DNA of 64,000 nt from Rostratula benghalensis (taxonomy: Eukaryota; Chordata; Aves; Charadriiformes; Rostratulidae), in assembly GCA_013399305.1 (NCBI GenBank), contig VXAI01000194.1:1130591-1194590 (forward strand). The letters run 5' to 3'. A program made the translations under genes and the position numbers. Under the pieces are notes generated by a model that ran no database searches, was not told where the DNA came from, and worked only from the letters and a program-made list of their open reading frames with translations. Shown here in pieces: positions 1 through 11,855 of the stretch; position 1 is the first letter of the stretch; each line of letters starts with the position of its first letter.

Positions 1-110
1 CCCCCCGAGAGGGCTGATTTTGGGTGGTGGGGAGGAGGAAACGGTGGGTGGTTCAGCTGAAGGGGCTGTGTTCTCTCCGGCGGTGAAGGAGGAGGGAGGT
101 CGTGGTGTTT
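1..110 (+). promoter_or_regulatory. NUCKS1: GC-rich tail downstream of the NUCKS1 promoter/exon 1
   Basis: The first ~110 bases are G-rich and contain the only local CpG cluster before the sequence becomes AT-rich intron. No ATG followed by the conserved N-terminal codons (M-S-R-P-V-R) is present anywhere before the first recognised exon. Exon 1 and the CpG-island promoter should therefore lie just left of the window, and this segment is probably the start of intron 1. This is inference from composition and from the missing exon. Confidence 0.3.
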
Positions 111-3100
111 GTGTCTGTAGTTAAACAGCGTTGGAGCTGCAGGGGAATCTTAACTACATCCTTGAATCGTGATAGCTTTGAAAATCTACTGGATAGAAAA
201 CATGCCACGTATCTGAAAGTTTACTGGGGGAGGAATGTATTCTTTTTTTTTTACTTTTCTCTGGAAGGTGCTCAGTTAATGTGTAATTTGAACTGTCTTT
301 GTAGAGGTACAGGGTAAGGGGTTTCATGAGGTGTATGCTCTGAATTTTTTCATTTTCAACATACTTTAAGTAACTGGTTGTACTTTTATTCCTAGTAAGC
401 CTGGATGGGGTTGTGGATCCTAGTAGTTTGGATCTTTTGGAGTGATAAATGTGTCATTAATAGGGGCTATAAAAATTACATGCATACATTTGCAGATGAT
501 ACACTTTGTATTCGAGTAATATCTCTAATAAAAGAGGGTTTAAAAAATAAATGGGAACTAGAATGAGTTTGCTAGGGAGGGAGTTTTGATGCAATGAATA
601 GTGAAACGATTGGTTTTTGACCAGTGGTGTATTTATGCAAGCAGAGGTAAGGGTAAATCTCAAAGTTCCAGGGTTGGGGGACTGTCTCATTGGAAAGCTT
701 GCTCTGAAATACCAGGCTTTGGCCATTTGCAAGGCAGGATGTTGGGAATGGATGGACTGGTGGTCTGAAGCTGAGGAACAGTGCCTGTGCTCTGAACTCC
801 AGTGGTGATGTGACTTTCCTGCTCAGGGTGACACTTCATTGTACCTTCTGCTGGTGATTGACATCCCAGCTCTGGAGTCTTGGTACAGGTGAGGAGAGTG
901 TCACGTCTTTAAAAGTGTAGCTTCTGAGGCTTCTGGTATTAAGTAACTCTGTATGCAACCATTTTTTACAAATAATTAAAAAAAGAACAATCTCTGTAAA
1001 AAAGAGCGTGTGAGAGGTCTGCCTTGTCTTACCCTCCATTACCAGGCACTGGTGTAGAGGAAAATGAAGTGCCAAAGTCCAGCAGGCTGTTAGTGGCAGA
1101 AAACCTTTTGGCACGTGTTAGGAATAGACTAAGAATCCACCATCTAGCTGTAATAGCTCTTATGGGGGGAAAAAATGTAAATATTCAGTGGCAAGCGTAC
1201 TATATTGCTCTACTAGGTAGTAACTGGAAAACTCTCCTAATAGATTTAAGTCTAGCTATTTAAAGTCTAGTGAAAGGTTCCTCATCAGAGTAAGATGTAG
1301 TGTTGCAGAGGTTTTTCTCCCTTCAGTGGTCTTAGATGTATTTTGCCTGCTAGTTTCTAGTGAATATATACACACCTGAGACAATGACCTTAATCAAGTC
1401 CAACACATATCCACAGATCCTACTCCTTGGTAGAAGACTGCCTTAAGGGTGAGTCTGGTTGTTGAAGTCAGTTGCTTAAAATTAAGCAGTAGTAACAAAG
1501 TCTCAGAATTTACAGGCTTTATGTGCCTGGCACTTGGAGCCAAGTCCTTTCTACACAATTAAACTTCTGGGTGGATAACGATGGTATCTGCACTATTGTT
1601 AGAAAATGGCAAGAAGTAAAAAGTGAAGGAACCTACAATTACTGGACCTCTGTGTGTTGAGGATACTGTAAAGGCATTTGGAGCTGGTGGCTACATTATT
1701 ACATCCCTGTCCTTGAATACAAATGAAATAGAACATTTTGAGCCACTGTTTTTATGTACAGCATCAATTAACACGTGTTGAGTAAGAGCTTTGACTTTAA
1801 ACTTGCTGGAGCTTGCTCCTGCTCTGCCTCACTGGTCACTTTCACTTGTTGGTGCTCCTTCTGCAAAATGAAACCCCTGTGGGCAAGTAGGGAAATCACG
1901 GGGTTTTTTTGTTTGTTTGTTGGTTTTACAATTGAAGTCAGTTATGAATTGATCCATCTCAGTGCTTCAAGGCTTTAGTTTTCCTTTATTGGTAGCTCCT
2001 GAATCCCAGTCCTGCACTGGCACTAATGGTGCAAGGGTGGTCCTTGGACATTTTACTTGCAGGAAAAAATATGTATTTATCTATGAAATATAACTTGTGT
2101 TGCCAGTGGTGCACCTGGACAATGTAAAGTATAAATGTTGTGAGTCTGGAAGATGTCCATGGGATAGCAAAAAAGCAACACTTCCTTGGGGACTGGCATT
2201 TAACCTGAGTAATAATGTGTGGTAGTTTCCAGAGATAAGCTATAGATGCTTTCCAGATAAGTAAAGAGATAAGGTGGTTGCTCTGAAAACTTTTCAGTCT
2301 ACAGAGAAGCAGAGAGCAAGGTAGAGGTACAACAGAAAACAAAACAGCAGGAGCAGCACAGGCTGCAGAATTTATTTCTGTGTGTGTTTCGGGGTTTGGC
2401 TCCATCCCCCTCTGCCCCCTCCCCGCTCTGCATCAGAACATTTCCACATTGTATTTTAAAGTCTTCTCAATTGTAGTCAGGTTGAAATGGAGGATGAGCA
2501 CAAGGTTGCTTAAACTGTTGCTGCATAAATCATTTCATTGGTTTATGGAGTCCCAAGTCATGTGTATCCCTAAAAATTCTGCAGATACCATGAGCAGTGC
2601 CTAGTCTTACTGACGTTTGGAGTTACACCAGGTCCAGACCCAAACAATGACCTCTGTAATTGGGAACCTCTCGTCGGTGAGTCCTGTCTGAGTACAGTTG
2701 TGCTGATTTTTTTAAATGGACTAACACCATAGTGACATGTTTTAGGTACATAACTGTCACCAGGCTTGTATTTCAACTTCTGATGTGTAATTGTAGGTGA
2801 GTGTTCTTTCAAGGCCTAGCACTGCGTATTTGCTTTGCACAACTTTAAAAATACCTATCAACATTTCATATCTTTTTTTTTTTTTCTGTGTCTAAAATGG
2901 CACTGAAGGGGTGCTTTTAATGGTGATACCTGTGGATAATACGTTGGCTTCCAAGTGGGACACCTGTACCAACTGGAATGAGAACGAGAAAGTGAAAGTG
3001 ACTGCTCCCTTAGCCTGAAGACATATCTCTAACTTTTATCCCAGATGCTTAGTTTGGTGGTTATATGGGTTAAACACTGTAGTTGGAGGGGGAAAAAAGA

Positions 3101-6100
3101 TCTCTCAGTAACCATTTAATCATTTTAATGTCCATATTGCGTAAGAAGACAGGTCTACTGGTAACTGTTTGACCTGCAGGTTCCTTCAGTGCAGGATGAC
3201 ATCAGTTACTAGCTTTTTGAAGGCTCCTTATGTGGATTTTAATGGAGTTTTTTGAAACTTCTGGGGATCTAAGCATTCCCTTTTAAAAAGCTGAAAGCTT
3301 TCAGACTTGATTGCTAGTTTTTATTCTGATGTGTTGACAAACAAGACTGAGGGTTGTGCAGTCCTTCTTCAGTTGAAGAGGCATTTAGTGATACTTTTAA
3401 ATGTTTGTAGTGCTTCTCAGTGTTTCAAAATTTCACTTTGGCAGACATCAAGTATGGGATGTAAGAATTACCATGCAATTCCAAGTTGTTATTAACTTAT
3501 CAAGTATTACTTTACTACCTAAGTGCTTCTGATGTCACATGTTGCTGAGTTACCAGATGAGTTACTCTTTATTCCAGAACTATTGGGCTGACAGCTGTTA
3601 GTAAAGCCTTAGGCTTTTGGGACCTCCCTTTTTAACCTTTCCTCCCTCAGTCCCTTCTCAGGTACACGCTTTAAATGTTAAGCTGAATTAGCAAGTAAGT
3701 TATCGTAAAATTTCAGTCCATATTTTAAACCAGGCTGAACAGTGTCCATCCCAGATGTTCCCTGGGCTCGTAATGCTCAGCCTAACTGGATTTTACAAAT
3801 AGTTTATTTTTATGTCTGGCTGCTTGCCTTAACATCTTCTAGTGTTTGCTAGTGGCAAAGAGATAGTCTTCATTGATAAAAGCAGCAATATATTATTTCT
3901 GGTTCTTAACCCCAGGGAACTTATCTGCTGTGTTTTTATCACCTCGGTGTAATGAAAGATGCATCCTCTCTTTGCGAGCTCAGAGCTGTTAAGCACTGCA
4001 GATCAGGGCTGTTGACAGTTCTGAAGAAAACCATGAGCTGATCTAAACGGAGTGAATGATGAGTATAAAGTGGGGAGAATGGCAGTGAGGAGAGCAGTTG
4101 GTTTGATGTTTGTGCCCTTGTGAGCTTCTCTGGGTCTGTTTGGGAAGACTCACAGGTTTCTTGAGTAATAGCAGTGGGGGTGTTCCTTCATTCCTCCACC
4201 CTTCTCCTTGCCCTGCAAAATAAAGCAAGGCAAAAAGTCTCGTTTTCTGCCACAGTGATTTTTAAGTTTTGTTTGATACAGCTCTCACTGGTCCTGCTCA
4301 CAAGGTAACAAGAGCCCAGCAGGATTCACTTCCTAGCTGAAAACAGGGTATGGTGCTTAGGAAGAGGAAGGACATAGACAATGTTTTGCATTGATGTTAT
4401 ATCTGACTGTGTTGTGTTTTCAGTACCTGATTTAATATGGGTCCCTGAAACAAGCAAAATGAAACTGTATGACCAGCTTACTACAAGGTGGCAAAATTGC
4501 AATTTCTGTGAGGAAAACAGTCTTTTCCCAAGCTGCTAGAACAGAATATGTGGCAATTCTACGTCCCCTGCCCCATTTATGCTTTTAGAGTAAAAAAAAA
4601 AAACCTAATACCTGACCGAGTCAAATGTCATCTGTAGTTAATTAATTGTTACTCAGATGTTTTCACATGTAAGATGGCTCAAGAGGCAATCTGCAGCAAG
4701 ACTGCCTGTTGGAACAAGAGTCTGAGTCCCTGGATGGCACACCATAACAAAGCCTTGCCAATAGTTGTACTCCTAAGTTGGTGTTTTCCCATCTTCAGAG
4801 GGTGAGTGAGCAGCAGTGCTGTACAGCACATTGCTGTTGTACTTTGTTCCATTCACACATACTCAAACTTGGAGGGGATTCAACCTGTAGAAATGACTGG
4901 TCTTGCCTTGCTTTTGTTTGCTTGTTTGTTTTTTCTTCTGTTGTTTTTTCACCTCTGTAGAGGTGAGCTCACAGGGTTACTGCAGAATCAAGTTTATCGA
5001 TGGCTTTGGGTCAAAGGGACTGTAAAAAGTATGTGTGGAGGGGTGTCTGCATCTCTTGAGCTGTGCCTCCTCCTCCTCCCATTTCGTGTCAGCCATAAGA
5101 CGTGGATGTTTGGAGTCTGAGGTCTGGAACTGAAATATAATTCAGTCACACAGCTGTCTTGGTTCCCTTGAGTAGCTGTGTTACAGGGCAGTTATGCCTT
5201 ATCAGTGAAGTAGTTGGGGGACGTGCTGAGAAAAATAGCCAACGGTTACTTACATCCTGGGGTTTTTTAGGTTTTGGTAAGCTAGAGAAACATCTAATTT
5301 TGTTGGCAAGCGAGACATTAGTTTCAGTAATAGCTGCTGCTTGCGTAGGTAGTTAGTTTTGTCTAGAATTGGCTGTTGCATTTGCACTGTTAGGGATACC
5401 TCGTTACCTGTCTGACTTCCAGTTTGGTTGGAGAGTAGAAAATGTGCTGATGAGGTAAAGAAGGTGTGTGTCTGTGCTCATTTGCTCTCCAAAAGCATGG
5501 ATTGGGTGACATGCCCGTCTACTTCCTTTGCTGTGCCTGGTGATACAGTTAAGAACGATAGCAGCCCTCTCACATCTTGTCAGAGCATCAAAATAACTCC
5601 TTGAGAAAGCTCCTAGAAGTCCCTGTGGAAACTTAAAATGCTTTAGAAACAGGGACCATGTGGGAAAAACAAAAATCTTGAGGAACAGGTATGCGAGCAA
5701 GCATGATCAGAATGAGCTGTGAGAAGCAGAAATCCAAAAAAAGAGCAGTTAGGAAATGTTTGTCTAGTTCATAATATTTGTATACTTGTTTTATAACTGG
5801 AATCTTAGTCTTCAATATCAGAGGTTTGAGACAGGGTGTTAGGAGGAGCTTTGGCTTAAAGTTCAGGCTGACACGTTCTTTAAATGTGTCTTTAATCTTG
5901 AGGTGCAGACACTGCTTTAAAATAGTGCTTTCACTGGGATAGTGGAATATAATGGCTTATATATCATTTTAATAATGAAAGAACCACGTAGCATAGGTTA
6001 AGTTGACTCTTCCTCAGTGCAGTCATGAGAGGCATGAGAGAGCTACATCTCAAAAAGCACTTCCAAAATCTGAGTTTATAGTCCAGTCTGCTATAATCCT

Positions 6101-6308
6101 TAGAAAAATGCTAGAGTACACTCTGTTCGTTTCTGACCTCAGAGGTGGAGGTGGCTTATTTATGAGAGTCTTCTTGGGATGTTTTTGGGCTCCAAATGCT
6201 ACACTGGAAGCAAGGGTATGGCACTTTGGTGTTACATGGAGAAAGCTTTTGAGTCTCTGTGATCATGAATTGCTCATTTTTGGTGTTTTTCCCCCTACTT
6301 TTTAACAG
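1..6308 (+). other. NUCKS1: NUCKS1 intron 1 (partial)
   Basis: AT-rich non-coding DNA with scattered short homopolymer runs; open frames here are short and lack any recognisable protein. It ends in the polypyrimidine/AG acceptor at 6300-6308. I saw no transposon of recognisable age and no structured RNA gene in it. The donor site is outside the window. Confidence 0.7.
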
Positions 6309-6358
6309 GAACAGGAAGGTGGTCGATTACTCCCAGTTTCAGGAATCAGATGATGCTG
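6309..6358 (+). CDS. NUCKS1: NUCKS1 exon 2
   Basis: Encodes residues 7-22, [16 protein letters not shown]. The motif shared with RAD51AP1 (basic residues followed by YSQF and acidic residues) is present. The first base (6309) is the third base of a codon begun in the unseen exon 1. The last base (6358) starts the Asp codon completed at 7419. The acceptor is TTTTTAACAG and the donor GTAAAT. Confidence 0.93.
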
Positions 6359-9300
6359 GTAAATGACTTCTTTTTTCCTTAACAATGTAATACTTTTGGA
6401 GTAGAGCAGTTCATTTATGGCTTTGCATATTAATTGTTTCGCTTCTAGTTACATCTTTAACTTAAATTCAAGGGAAATTCTGCTCTTTGCCGTCTCTGAA
6501 CTGTTAATAACTATTTGAAAATATAATGATTCTCATATGTTTTGTATTAAACAAACAATGGTGATAGAAATCTTATTATTTAATGCTTGTATTGTTGTAG
6601 CACCCTGAGGCTCTTGGCAGCAACTCTCTTTCTTCCTTGGTCTATGTTATGTTCTGTGGCAGAATCTCCCTGATGCCACTTTTTTTTTCTCCAGTAAAAT
6701 ATGTTTTCAATTTATTTTAGTGGACTCTAGCTAATCCCATAAAGTCAGGCTTTTTTGTGAATTGCATCTAAAAAAAAAAAAATCTTTACGTTCTGTGCGA
6801 GTTAAAATATTTCTGAAAGCCATATGGAATATGTTTTGTGTTCTTAGAAAATAGACATACTGCTACTGTTCACTGAGTGAGGTTGCACCGATAATTAATG
6901 GAAACAAATATGTGTAGTTCTTGATTGCAGTCCTGTTATTCATATTGTATAAGGTATTGTGTAATAGTTGTAAGAAGTTACTCTATAAACTACTACAGAA
7001 TGACATGCTTTTTCCCATCCAAGGACAGTAAATTCTGTGTTTGCTGTTAAAAGCCTGTAGAAATCTGTATGGATGTTAACTTTTAATAGTTTTTCATATA
7101 ACTGTTTGTAACTCACTGTAAAATGAGATACTGTGTCCTCTTTTGAGGCTTTCTCTGTGTTTCCTAATAGTCTTGTGTAGAGTTGATTTTATGTGGCATT
7201 TTTATTGTGCTGTTGGCAGAAGAATAGGTAAATCACTAGTTCAAGACAGGACTTTGCTTCTATAAAGTTTTGTTTGAAGCTTTGTGACTTTATGTTTTTT
7301 TTTGAAGGGCTTCTTTTTGATGTGCATGAAATGGTCAGTTTAAGTTATAGCTGAGGAAGTCAGTTTGCTGGGAACTAGGAGTTTGTGATTCAAAACCATT
7401 TTGTACTGTCCCGTCCAGATGAAGATTATGGAAGAGATTCAGGTCCCCCATCGAAGAAAATCCGTTCGTCTCCCCGGGAGGCTAAAAATAAGAGGCGATC
7501 TGGGAAGAATTCTCAGGAGGACAGGTAAAAAGCTCTTCATCTGTTATGAGCATGTCTCCAAACTTGGCCCTGGGCCGGGGGGGAGCAGTATCTTCTAAGA
7601 GGAATGATTTTAAGTGGAATCCAAGGCAGCAGTGTAAGGCACAGAGCTCTATATCTCAAGGTTTGTACAACCAGCTTGGACATTGAGGTGGTTCTTCCCT
7701 ATCTGCATAGACAGAGAAATCACATGGGAAGTACTTGTCACTTGTACTTTGTCATGAAAAAAGCTCTCAAGAGGTAGACAGAGTGGGGAAGTGCCCCAGC
7801 AGCGTGAAAGGACTCGCTTCAAACTGGGATGCCCTACTGCATGGTGAAAGTATTCCCAGTAGAGAGAAAATGTCTTCCTTTTTTGAATAACTAGCAGCAA
7901 ATGATTGTCAGAAAACCTGGTAACTCAGCTGACTTTCACTGCTTTTTCATCAATTTCAGGGATGGAGATTCTGCCACCTGGTTCTTGCTCTATAAGCCCA
8001 CAGTGTGTCTTTATTCTCTTGCACTGTTTGCTGGAGTATAGATAATTTACCAGCAGGTATGCTTGAGAGCTGTCCCCTTCTTGCTCCTGTCTGAGTTGAA
8101 AGCTGAATGGTAGGAATATTCACACGGTCCATCTGCTGTTGTGATTTGAGAGGGAGAGACTTATTTTCACCCTGGTGAATACCTGTAGCAGCAGAAATAA
8201 AGGCTTAATCGGAACCACATACAAAGAAGTTGCTCCCAAACCAACTCAATAGTTGACTTGATGTCCTATTAGCTTTGGGGTTTTTAAGTATGTAAGAGTT
8301 TGTGTTTGTCCCAAATGTGGCAGGAGACTTGTGTGTAAAACAAACTGATGTGTTTAAGTGATTGAAATCCCCTGTTATCTGTGTAAGACTGAAAACAAAT
8401 GGGCCTGCGGGGCTGCAATGTGACAAGTTATCTAAACTGTTAGAGTTCTTGGGATGTTGTGTGTCAGCTCCCTCTGCCCCATTTGAAAGTAGCAAAGATT
8501 TGATCTATCGTATTTCTTGACATTGGCAAAATCTGCTGTTCAGCCATTCCTGAAGCTTATGTTGTACATCAATGGCCTCCATAGAGTATTCCTGGTTAAA
8601 ACGCTTGTTTATTCTCTGTTTGGAGTTCGTGTTCTCACGTGCTGGAAGGAAAACCATATCCAGCCAGTGGTAATGACTCATGATGGGTATTTGGATAAGA
8701 ACAGAACGTTAGTACCTGCTTGGTGGGGATTGAAACCACTAGAAGGGAGAGGTGAAACTCCATCAGATATCAGATCGTTTGGGAGATTGTACACCAAGTA
8801 TGTTCTAGTTAAGTGCTCTGCAGCAATGCACATGGAATGAGGGAGTCAGAAAACAATGACAAAGACAAGTGATCACTATAAATCTATTCAGAATAAAACT
8901 AGCTTCCATTTATAGACTCAGGCTTACATTGGCATATAAAGCTTCAAAATTCGAACTGTAAAATGGAAGACATCTGCATTATCAGTAGGCTTCAGAGGGA
9001 AGTGTGTGGTTCATCTCAAACCTTGTTATTTCCTGGTTGGTTCACTTGATTCCATGTAAGTTGTATGTGCTTCAGAGTTCAAACGTTACCTTTCCAGCCA
9101 CGAGAACTACCTACACAGCTGACTAAAGTCCAGGAAAAGTGCTTATTTCCATTGTAGAGGCCAGTTTGCTCTGTCAAAATTTATATTTTCAATCCAGCGG
9201 TGACTGCGATAGAAGTTAAACCAGCAATCAAACCCTGTCTTTCTCTCATTTTCAGTGAGGATTCAGAAGAAAAAGATGTGAAGGCTAAAAAAGATGATTC

Positions 9301-11855
9301 ACACTCGGCAGGTAACTAACTGCATTGTACTGACAGTGTATCTTCAAAATAAAGCCCAGTTTGTAAGAGTTCCAGGAGTAGGATTTGACAGAGGGAAGAA
9401 ATGTCTCTGACTAGAGAAGTGTGTACTTTTCTAATACACTCACTTTAAGCTGGATGCTGCCTCTACTGCTCTTCCTTCCAGCCCTGCTTTGGGATAACTT
9501 TTCTCTTTTTTTTTTTTTTTGGTGTAATGTGATGCTGATACCAAGTTTGTCTTCACAGATAGATAGATGTATGTCAGTCTCCTCCCTGTAGTTCTCGACC
9601 ATATTTCAGAATGATACAAGAAACCTCGTATTTGTACCTTTTCCTTCCAGATGAAGATTTTGGCAGTGAAGATGATGACTTAGGAGCAGATGATGGCAAA
9701 GCTGACAGTGATTATGAGAGCTCTCAAAAAAGCAAAAAAGGAAAAAAGGCCAAACCAGAAAAGAATAAGAGAGCAGCTTCCAAATCCAGGAAAAGGCCTG
9801 CAGGTAAAAAGAAAAAGGTTGCAGTAGTCTTTGGGGTGACAGATACTGCACAGATCATTGTTGGGTGACTTCAGAAACGTGTTTGTTGGGTTGGATAGGG
9901 CTGTGTTCTCACTGCTCAGTTATTCAGTGAGTGTCTTGATTAACTTTCTCATGAATGACTTGACTCTTGTCTTGCCCACGTGCTGCCTGAAGACAGGTGT
10001 TTTTTGTTCTCTATTTTCATTGTAACTTGGTGCCTTTTGCTGCAGAGGACAGTGAGGATGAGAAAGAAGACCACAAAAATGTGCGTCAGCAACGACAGGC
10101 AGCATCCAAAGCAGCTTCCAAACAACGAGAGATGCTTATGGATGATGTGGGTAGTGAGGAGGAAGAACAAGAGGACGATGAGGCACAGTTCCAGGAGAGT
10201 GAGTAAATGAGATTGATTGAAAGTTTTTACAATGTGGTTTGTGTAGTAGCAGACCTGAGTTTGTGGGTCTAGAAAGACAGCAAAAGGAACACAGTTTGTT
10301 TTTTGATTGTGATGGTGAAGTTGTTCTTCTTGGTATGTTTTTTTAATACTGCATATCTGTCCAACAGACCAAGCTTATGTTTTTCATACCTAGAATTTTA
10401 GTTTGAAGTTTGCAGCAAAGATCTATGTGTCTTTTTAAGTAGCCTTAAAGGATTATTTTTAAGTTCTTAATGCTCTTTGCTTCTTCCTGCTACACTGTTG
10501 GTTTTGGAGCATTGATGCTACTTTTGTGTGATAGAAAAGTTCTTTATCCTTGATTGATCAAAGTAGGGTGCTCTGCTTCATAAGAAGAGATGGGTTCAGC
10601 TGGTTATGAACTGCATATTTGGAGAACCTCAAATCACTTGCCTGTTTCATCCTACTAGTGCTTTGTCCTTACCAGTGTAAAGTCTTCTGCTCTGTCAGAT
10701 TTCTTAGGCACAGCAGATAGGTGGAAGCTCACACGGTTGCAGAGTTTCCTGTCCTGCAGTTTAACTGGCAGATCTCTCAGTGGTATCTTCTGTTCCCTTT
10801 CCTTTTTCCCCAAAACTGAAATTTCTTTATGCTTCCAGCAGATTCAGGAAGCGATGAAGACTTCCTCATGGAAGATGATGATGATAGTGACTATGGCAGT
10901 TCGAAAAAGAAAAACAAAAAGGTCTCCAAGAAATCCAAGCCAGAGAGGAAAGAAAAGAAAATGCCGAAGCCCAGGCTAAAGGCTACAGGTGAGTCTGAGG
11001 GGAGTCACACAGGTTGCTTTAGAAGCTTGTATTTTCCACTGAAGACTCGGTAGAAATCTTGGAATTATTAAGCATTCACATACAGTGTTGAAGGGCTAAT
11101 GCATGTAACTCATGATTTACAGCAGCACTGTGAAATAATGAGATGGCTTTAATTCTTAGGTAAAAGATTGAGCTAGTATAGATGTCCCTGTAGTTCACAA
11201 AAGCTTTCCCTGTGGAGGTGCTGCAGTCTGACTTTCTGTGTCCCGGAGAAATAATAAGAAAATTTGTGTGTTTGGAACTCATGGGCTTTGTGGTGCTTTC
11301 AGGGTGGAGGAAGGTGGAGAAACTTGCACCAAAGGAAAATGTGTTGCATTTCACAGCAAGTCGAAAATCATAATAGTGATGTATGTACTGGTTTGCCAAG
11401 AGCTTAACTATGTTAGCTCTCGATATCCTATCCAATAGTTAATCAGAACTTGCAATTAAATTGTTTAAAATCCTCTTATTTAACTTCTCAGTTCAGCTTT
11501 CCTAATATGCAGAGCAAAACCCACCCTGTCTGGTATGATGAAAGGTGAATGAAACCTGCTACTGCTGAGGAGTCTCATAAATCCTGTTTGTATAAAGCCA
11601 AATGACTTTTTTGTCTTTGCTGATCATAACTTTTATAAGCTTTTTCTTTTTCCAGTGACCCCCAGTCCAGTGAAAGGTAAAGGGAAGGCCGGCCGCCCCA
11701 CAGCTTCCAAGGCAACAAAAGAAAAGACCCCATCCCCCAAAGAAGAGGATGAAGAGCCTGAAAGTCCCCCAGAAAAGAAAAAATCAGCCAGCCCTCCACC
11801 AGAGAAGTCAGGGGATGAGGGATCTGAAGATGAAGCACCCTCTGGTGAAGATTAA
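6309..11855 (+). CDS. NUCKS1: NUCKS1, nuclear casein kinase and CDK substrate 1 (5' incomplete)
   Basis: NUCKS1 is a vertebrate nuclear, highly phosphorylated, intrinsically disordered chromatin protein, a paralogue of RAD51AP1. It has roles in homologous recombination and transcription and is a substrate of CK2 and CDKs. Exons read here: 6309-6358, 7419-7524, 9256-9311, 9651-9803, 10046-10198, 10839-10988 and 11656-11855. All have AG acceptors and GT donors and join in frame. The product from residue 7 ([10 protein letters not shown]) to the C-terminus (DEAPSGED) is 288 residues, so about 294 with the missing six-residue exon 1. Visible features are alternating acidic Ser/Asp/Glu blocks (CK2-type sites), Lys-rich NLS-like stretches ([10 protein letters not shown]), TPSP and SPPP proline-directed sites, and a GRP-core AT-hook-like segment near residues 235-243. 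Skipping 9651-9803 gives 243 residues, the human length. There is no folded domain. Identification is by recall of the family and is very secure. Confidence 0.96.
7419..7524 (+). CDS. NUCKS1: NUCKS1 exon 3
   Basis: Encodes [20 protein letters not shown] and continues through [15 protein letters not shown]. It contains the bipartite-like basic nuclear localisation region (KKIR, KNKRR) and an SP site. It ends two bases into a Ser codon (AG|T) completed in the next exon. The acceptor is CCCGTCCAG and the donor GTAAAA. Residues about 23-57. Confidence 0.94.
9256..9311 (+). CDS. NUCKS1: NUCKS1 exon 4
   Basis: Encodes [19 protein letters not shown] (residues 58-76), an acidic CK2-type stretch. The acceptor is CATTTTCAG and the donor GTAACT. 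The final base G can join either the exon at 9651 (to give Asp) or the exon at 10046 (to give Glu), so both splice choices keep the frame. Confidence 0.92.
9651..9803 (+). CDS. NUCKS1: NUCKS1 additional 51-codon exon (probable cassette)
   Basis: The 153-nt exon has a strong acceptor (long pyrimidine run, TTCCTTCCAG) and donor CAG|GTAAAA. It encodes about 51 residues beginning [19 protein letters not shown] and ending in a Lys/Arg-rich tail ([20 protein letters not shown]). It is open throughout, in phase with both neighbours, and has the acidic-then-basic composition typical of NUCKS1. The human 243-residue sequence, as I remember it, goes directly from ...DDSHSA to EDSEDEKED and lacks it. 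It may be alternatively spliced, an avian-retained ancestral exon, or one lost from the mammalian reference isoform. Coding nature is well supported by phase and composition; usage is unknown. Confidence 0.8.
10046..10198 (+). CDS. NUCKS1: NUCKS1 exon 5 (canonical numbering)
   Basis: Encodes [20 protein letters not shown], then [20 protein letters not shown], then [11 protein letters not shown]. The [14 protein letters not shown] segment is the part best conserved with RAD51AP1 (a KAASKAA-type core). The acceptor is TTTTGCTGCAG and the donor GTGAGT. The last base A starts the codon completed at the tandem acceptor near 10839. Confidence 0.94.
10839..10988 (+). CDS. NUCKS1: NUCKS1 exon 6 (canonical numbering)
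   Basis: Encodes (T)[19 protein letters not shown], then [20 protein letters not shown] and [10 protein letters not shown]. It is an acidic block followed by a long Lys-rich block. The acceptor is a tandem CAG CAG. Using the first AG gives Thr-Asp (matching Lys-Asp in human); using the second gives a single Asn. The donor is GTGAGT at 10989. Confidence 0.94.
11656..11855 (+). CDS. NUCKS1: NUCKS1 last coding exon
   Basis: Begins [14 protein letters not shown], continues through proline-directed sites (TPSPKEE, ESPPEK, SPPPEKS), and ends DEAPSGED followed by TAA at 11853-11855. The C-terminus and the GRP core (AT-hook-like DNA-binding element) match the human protein closely. The acceptor is TTTTTCCAG. 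Confidence 0.95.
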
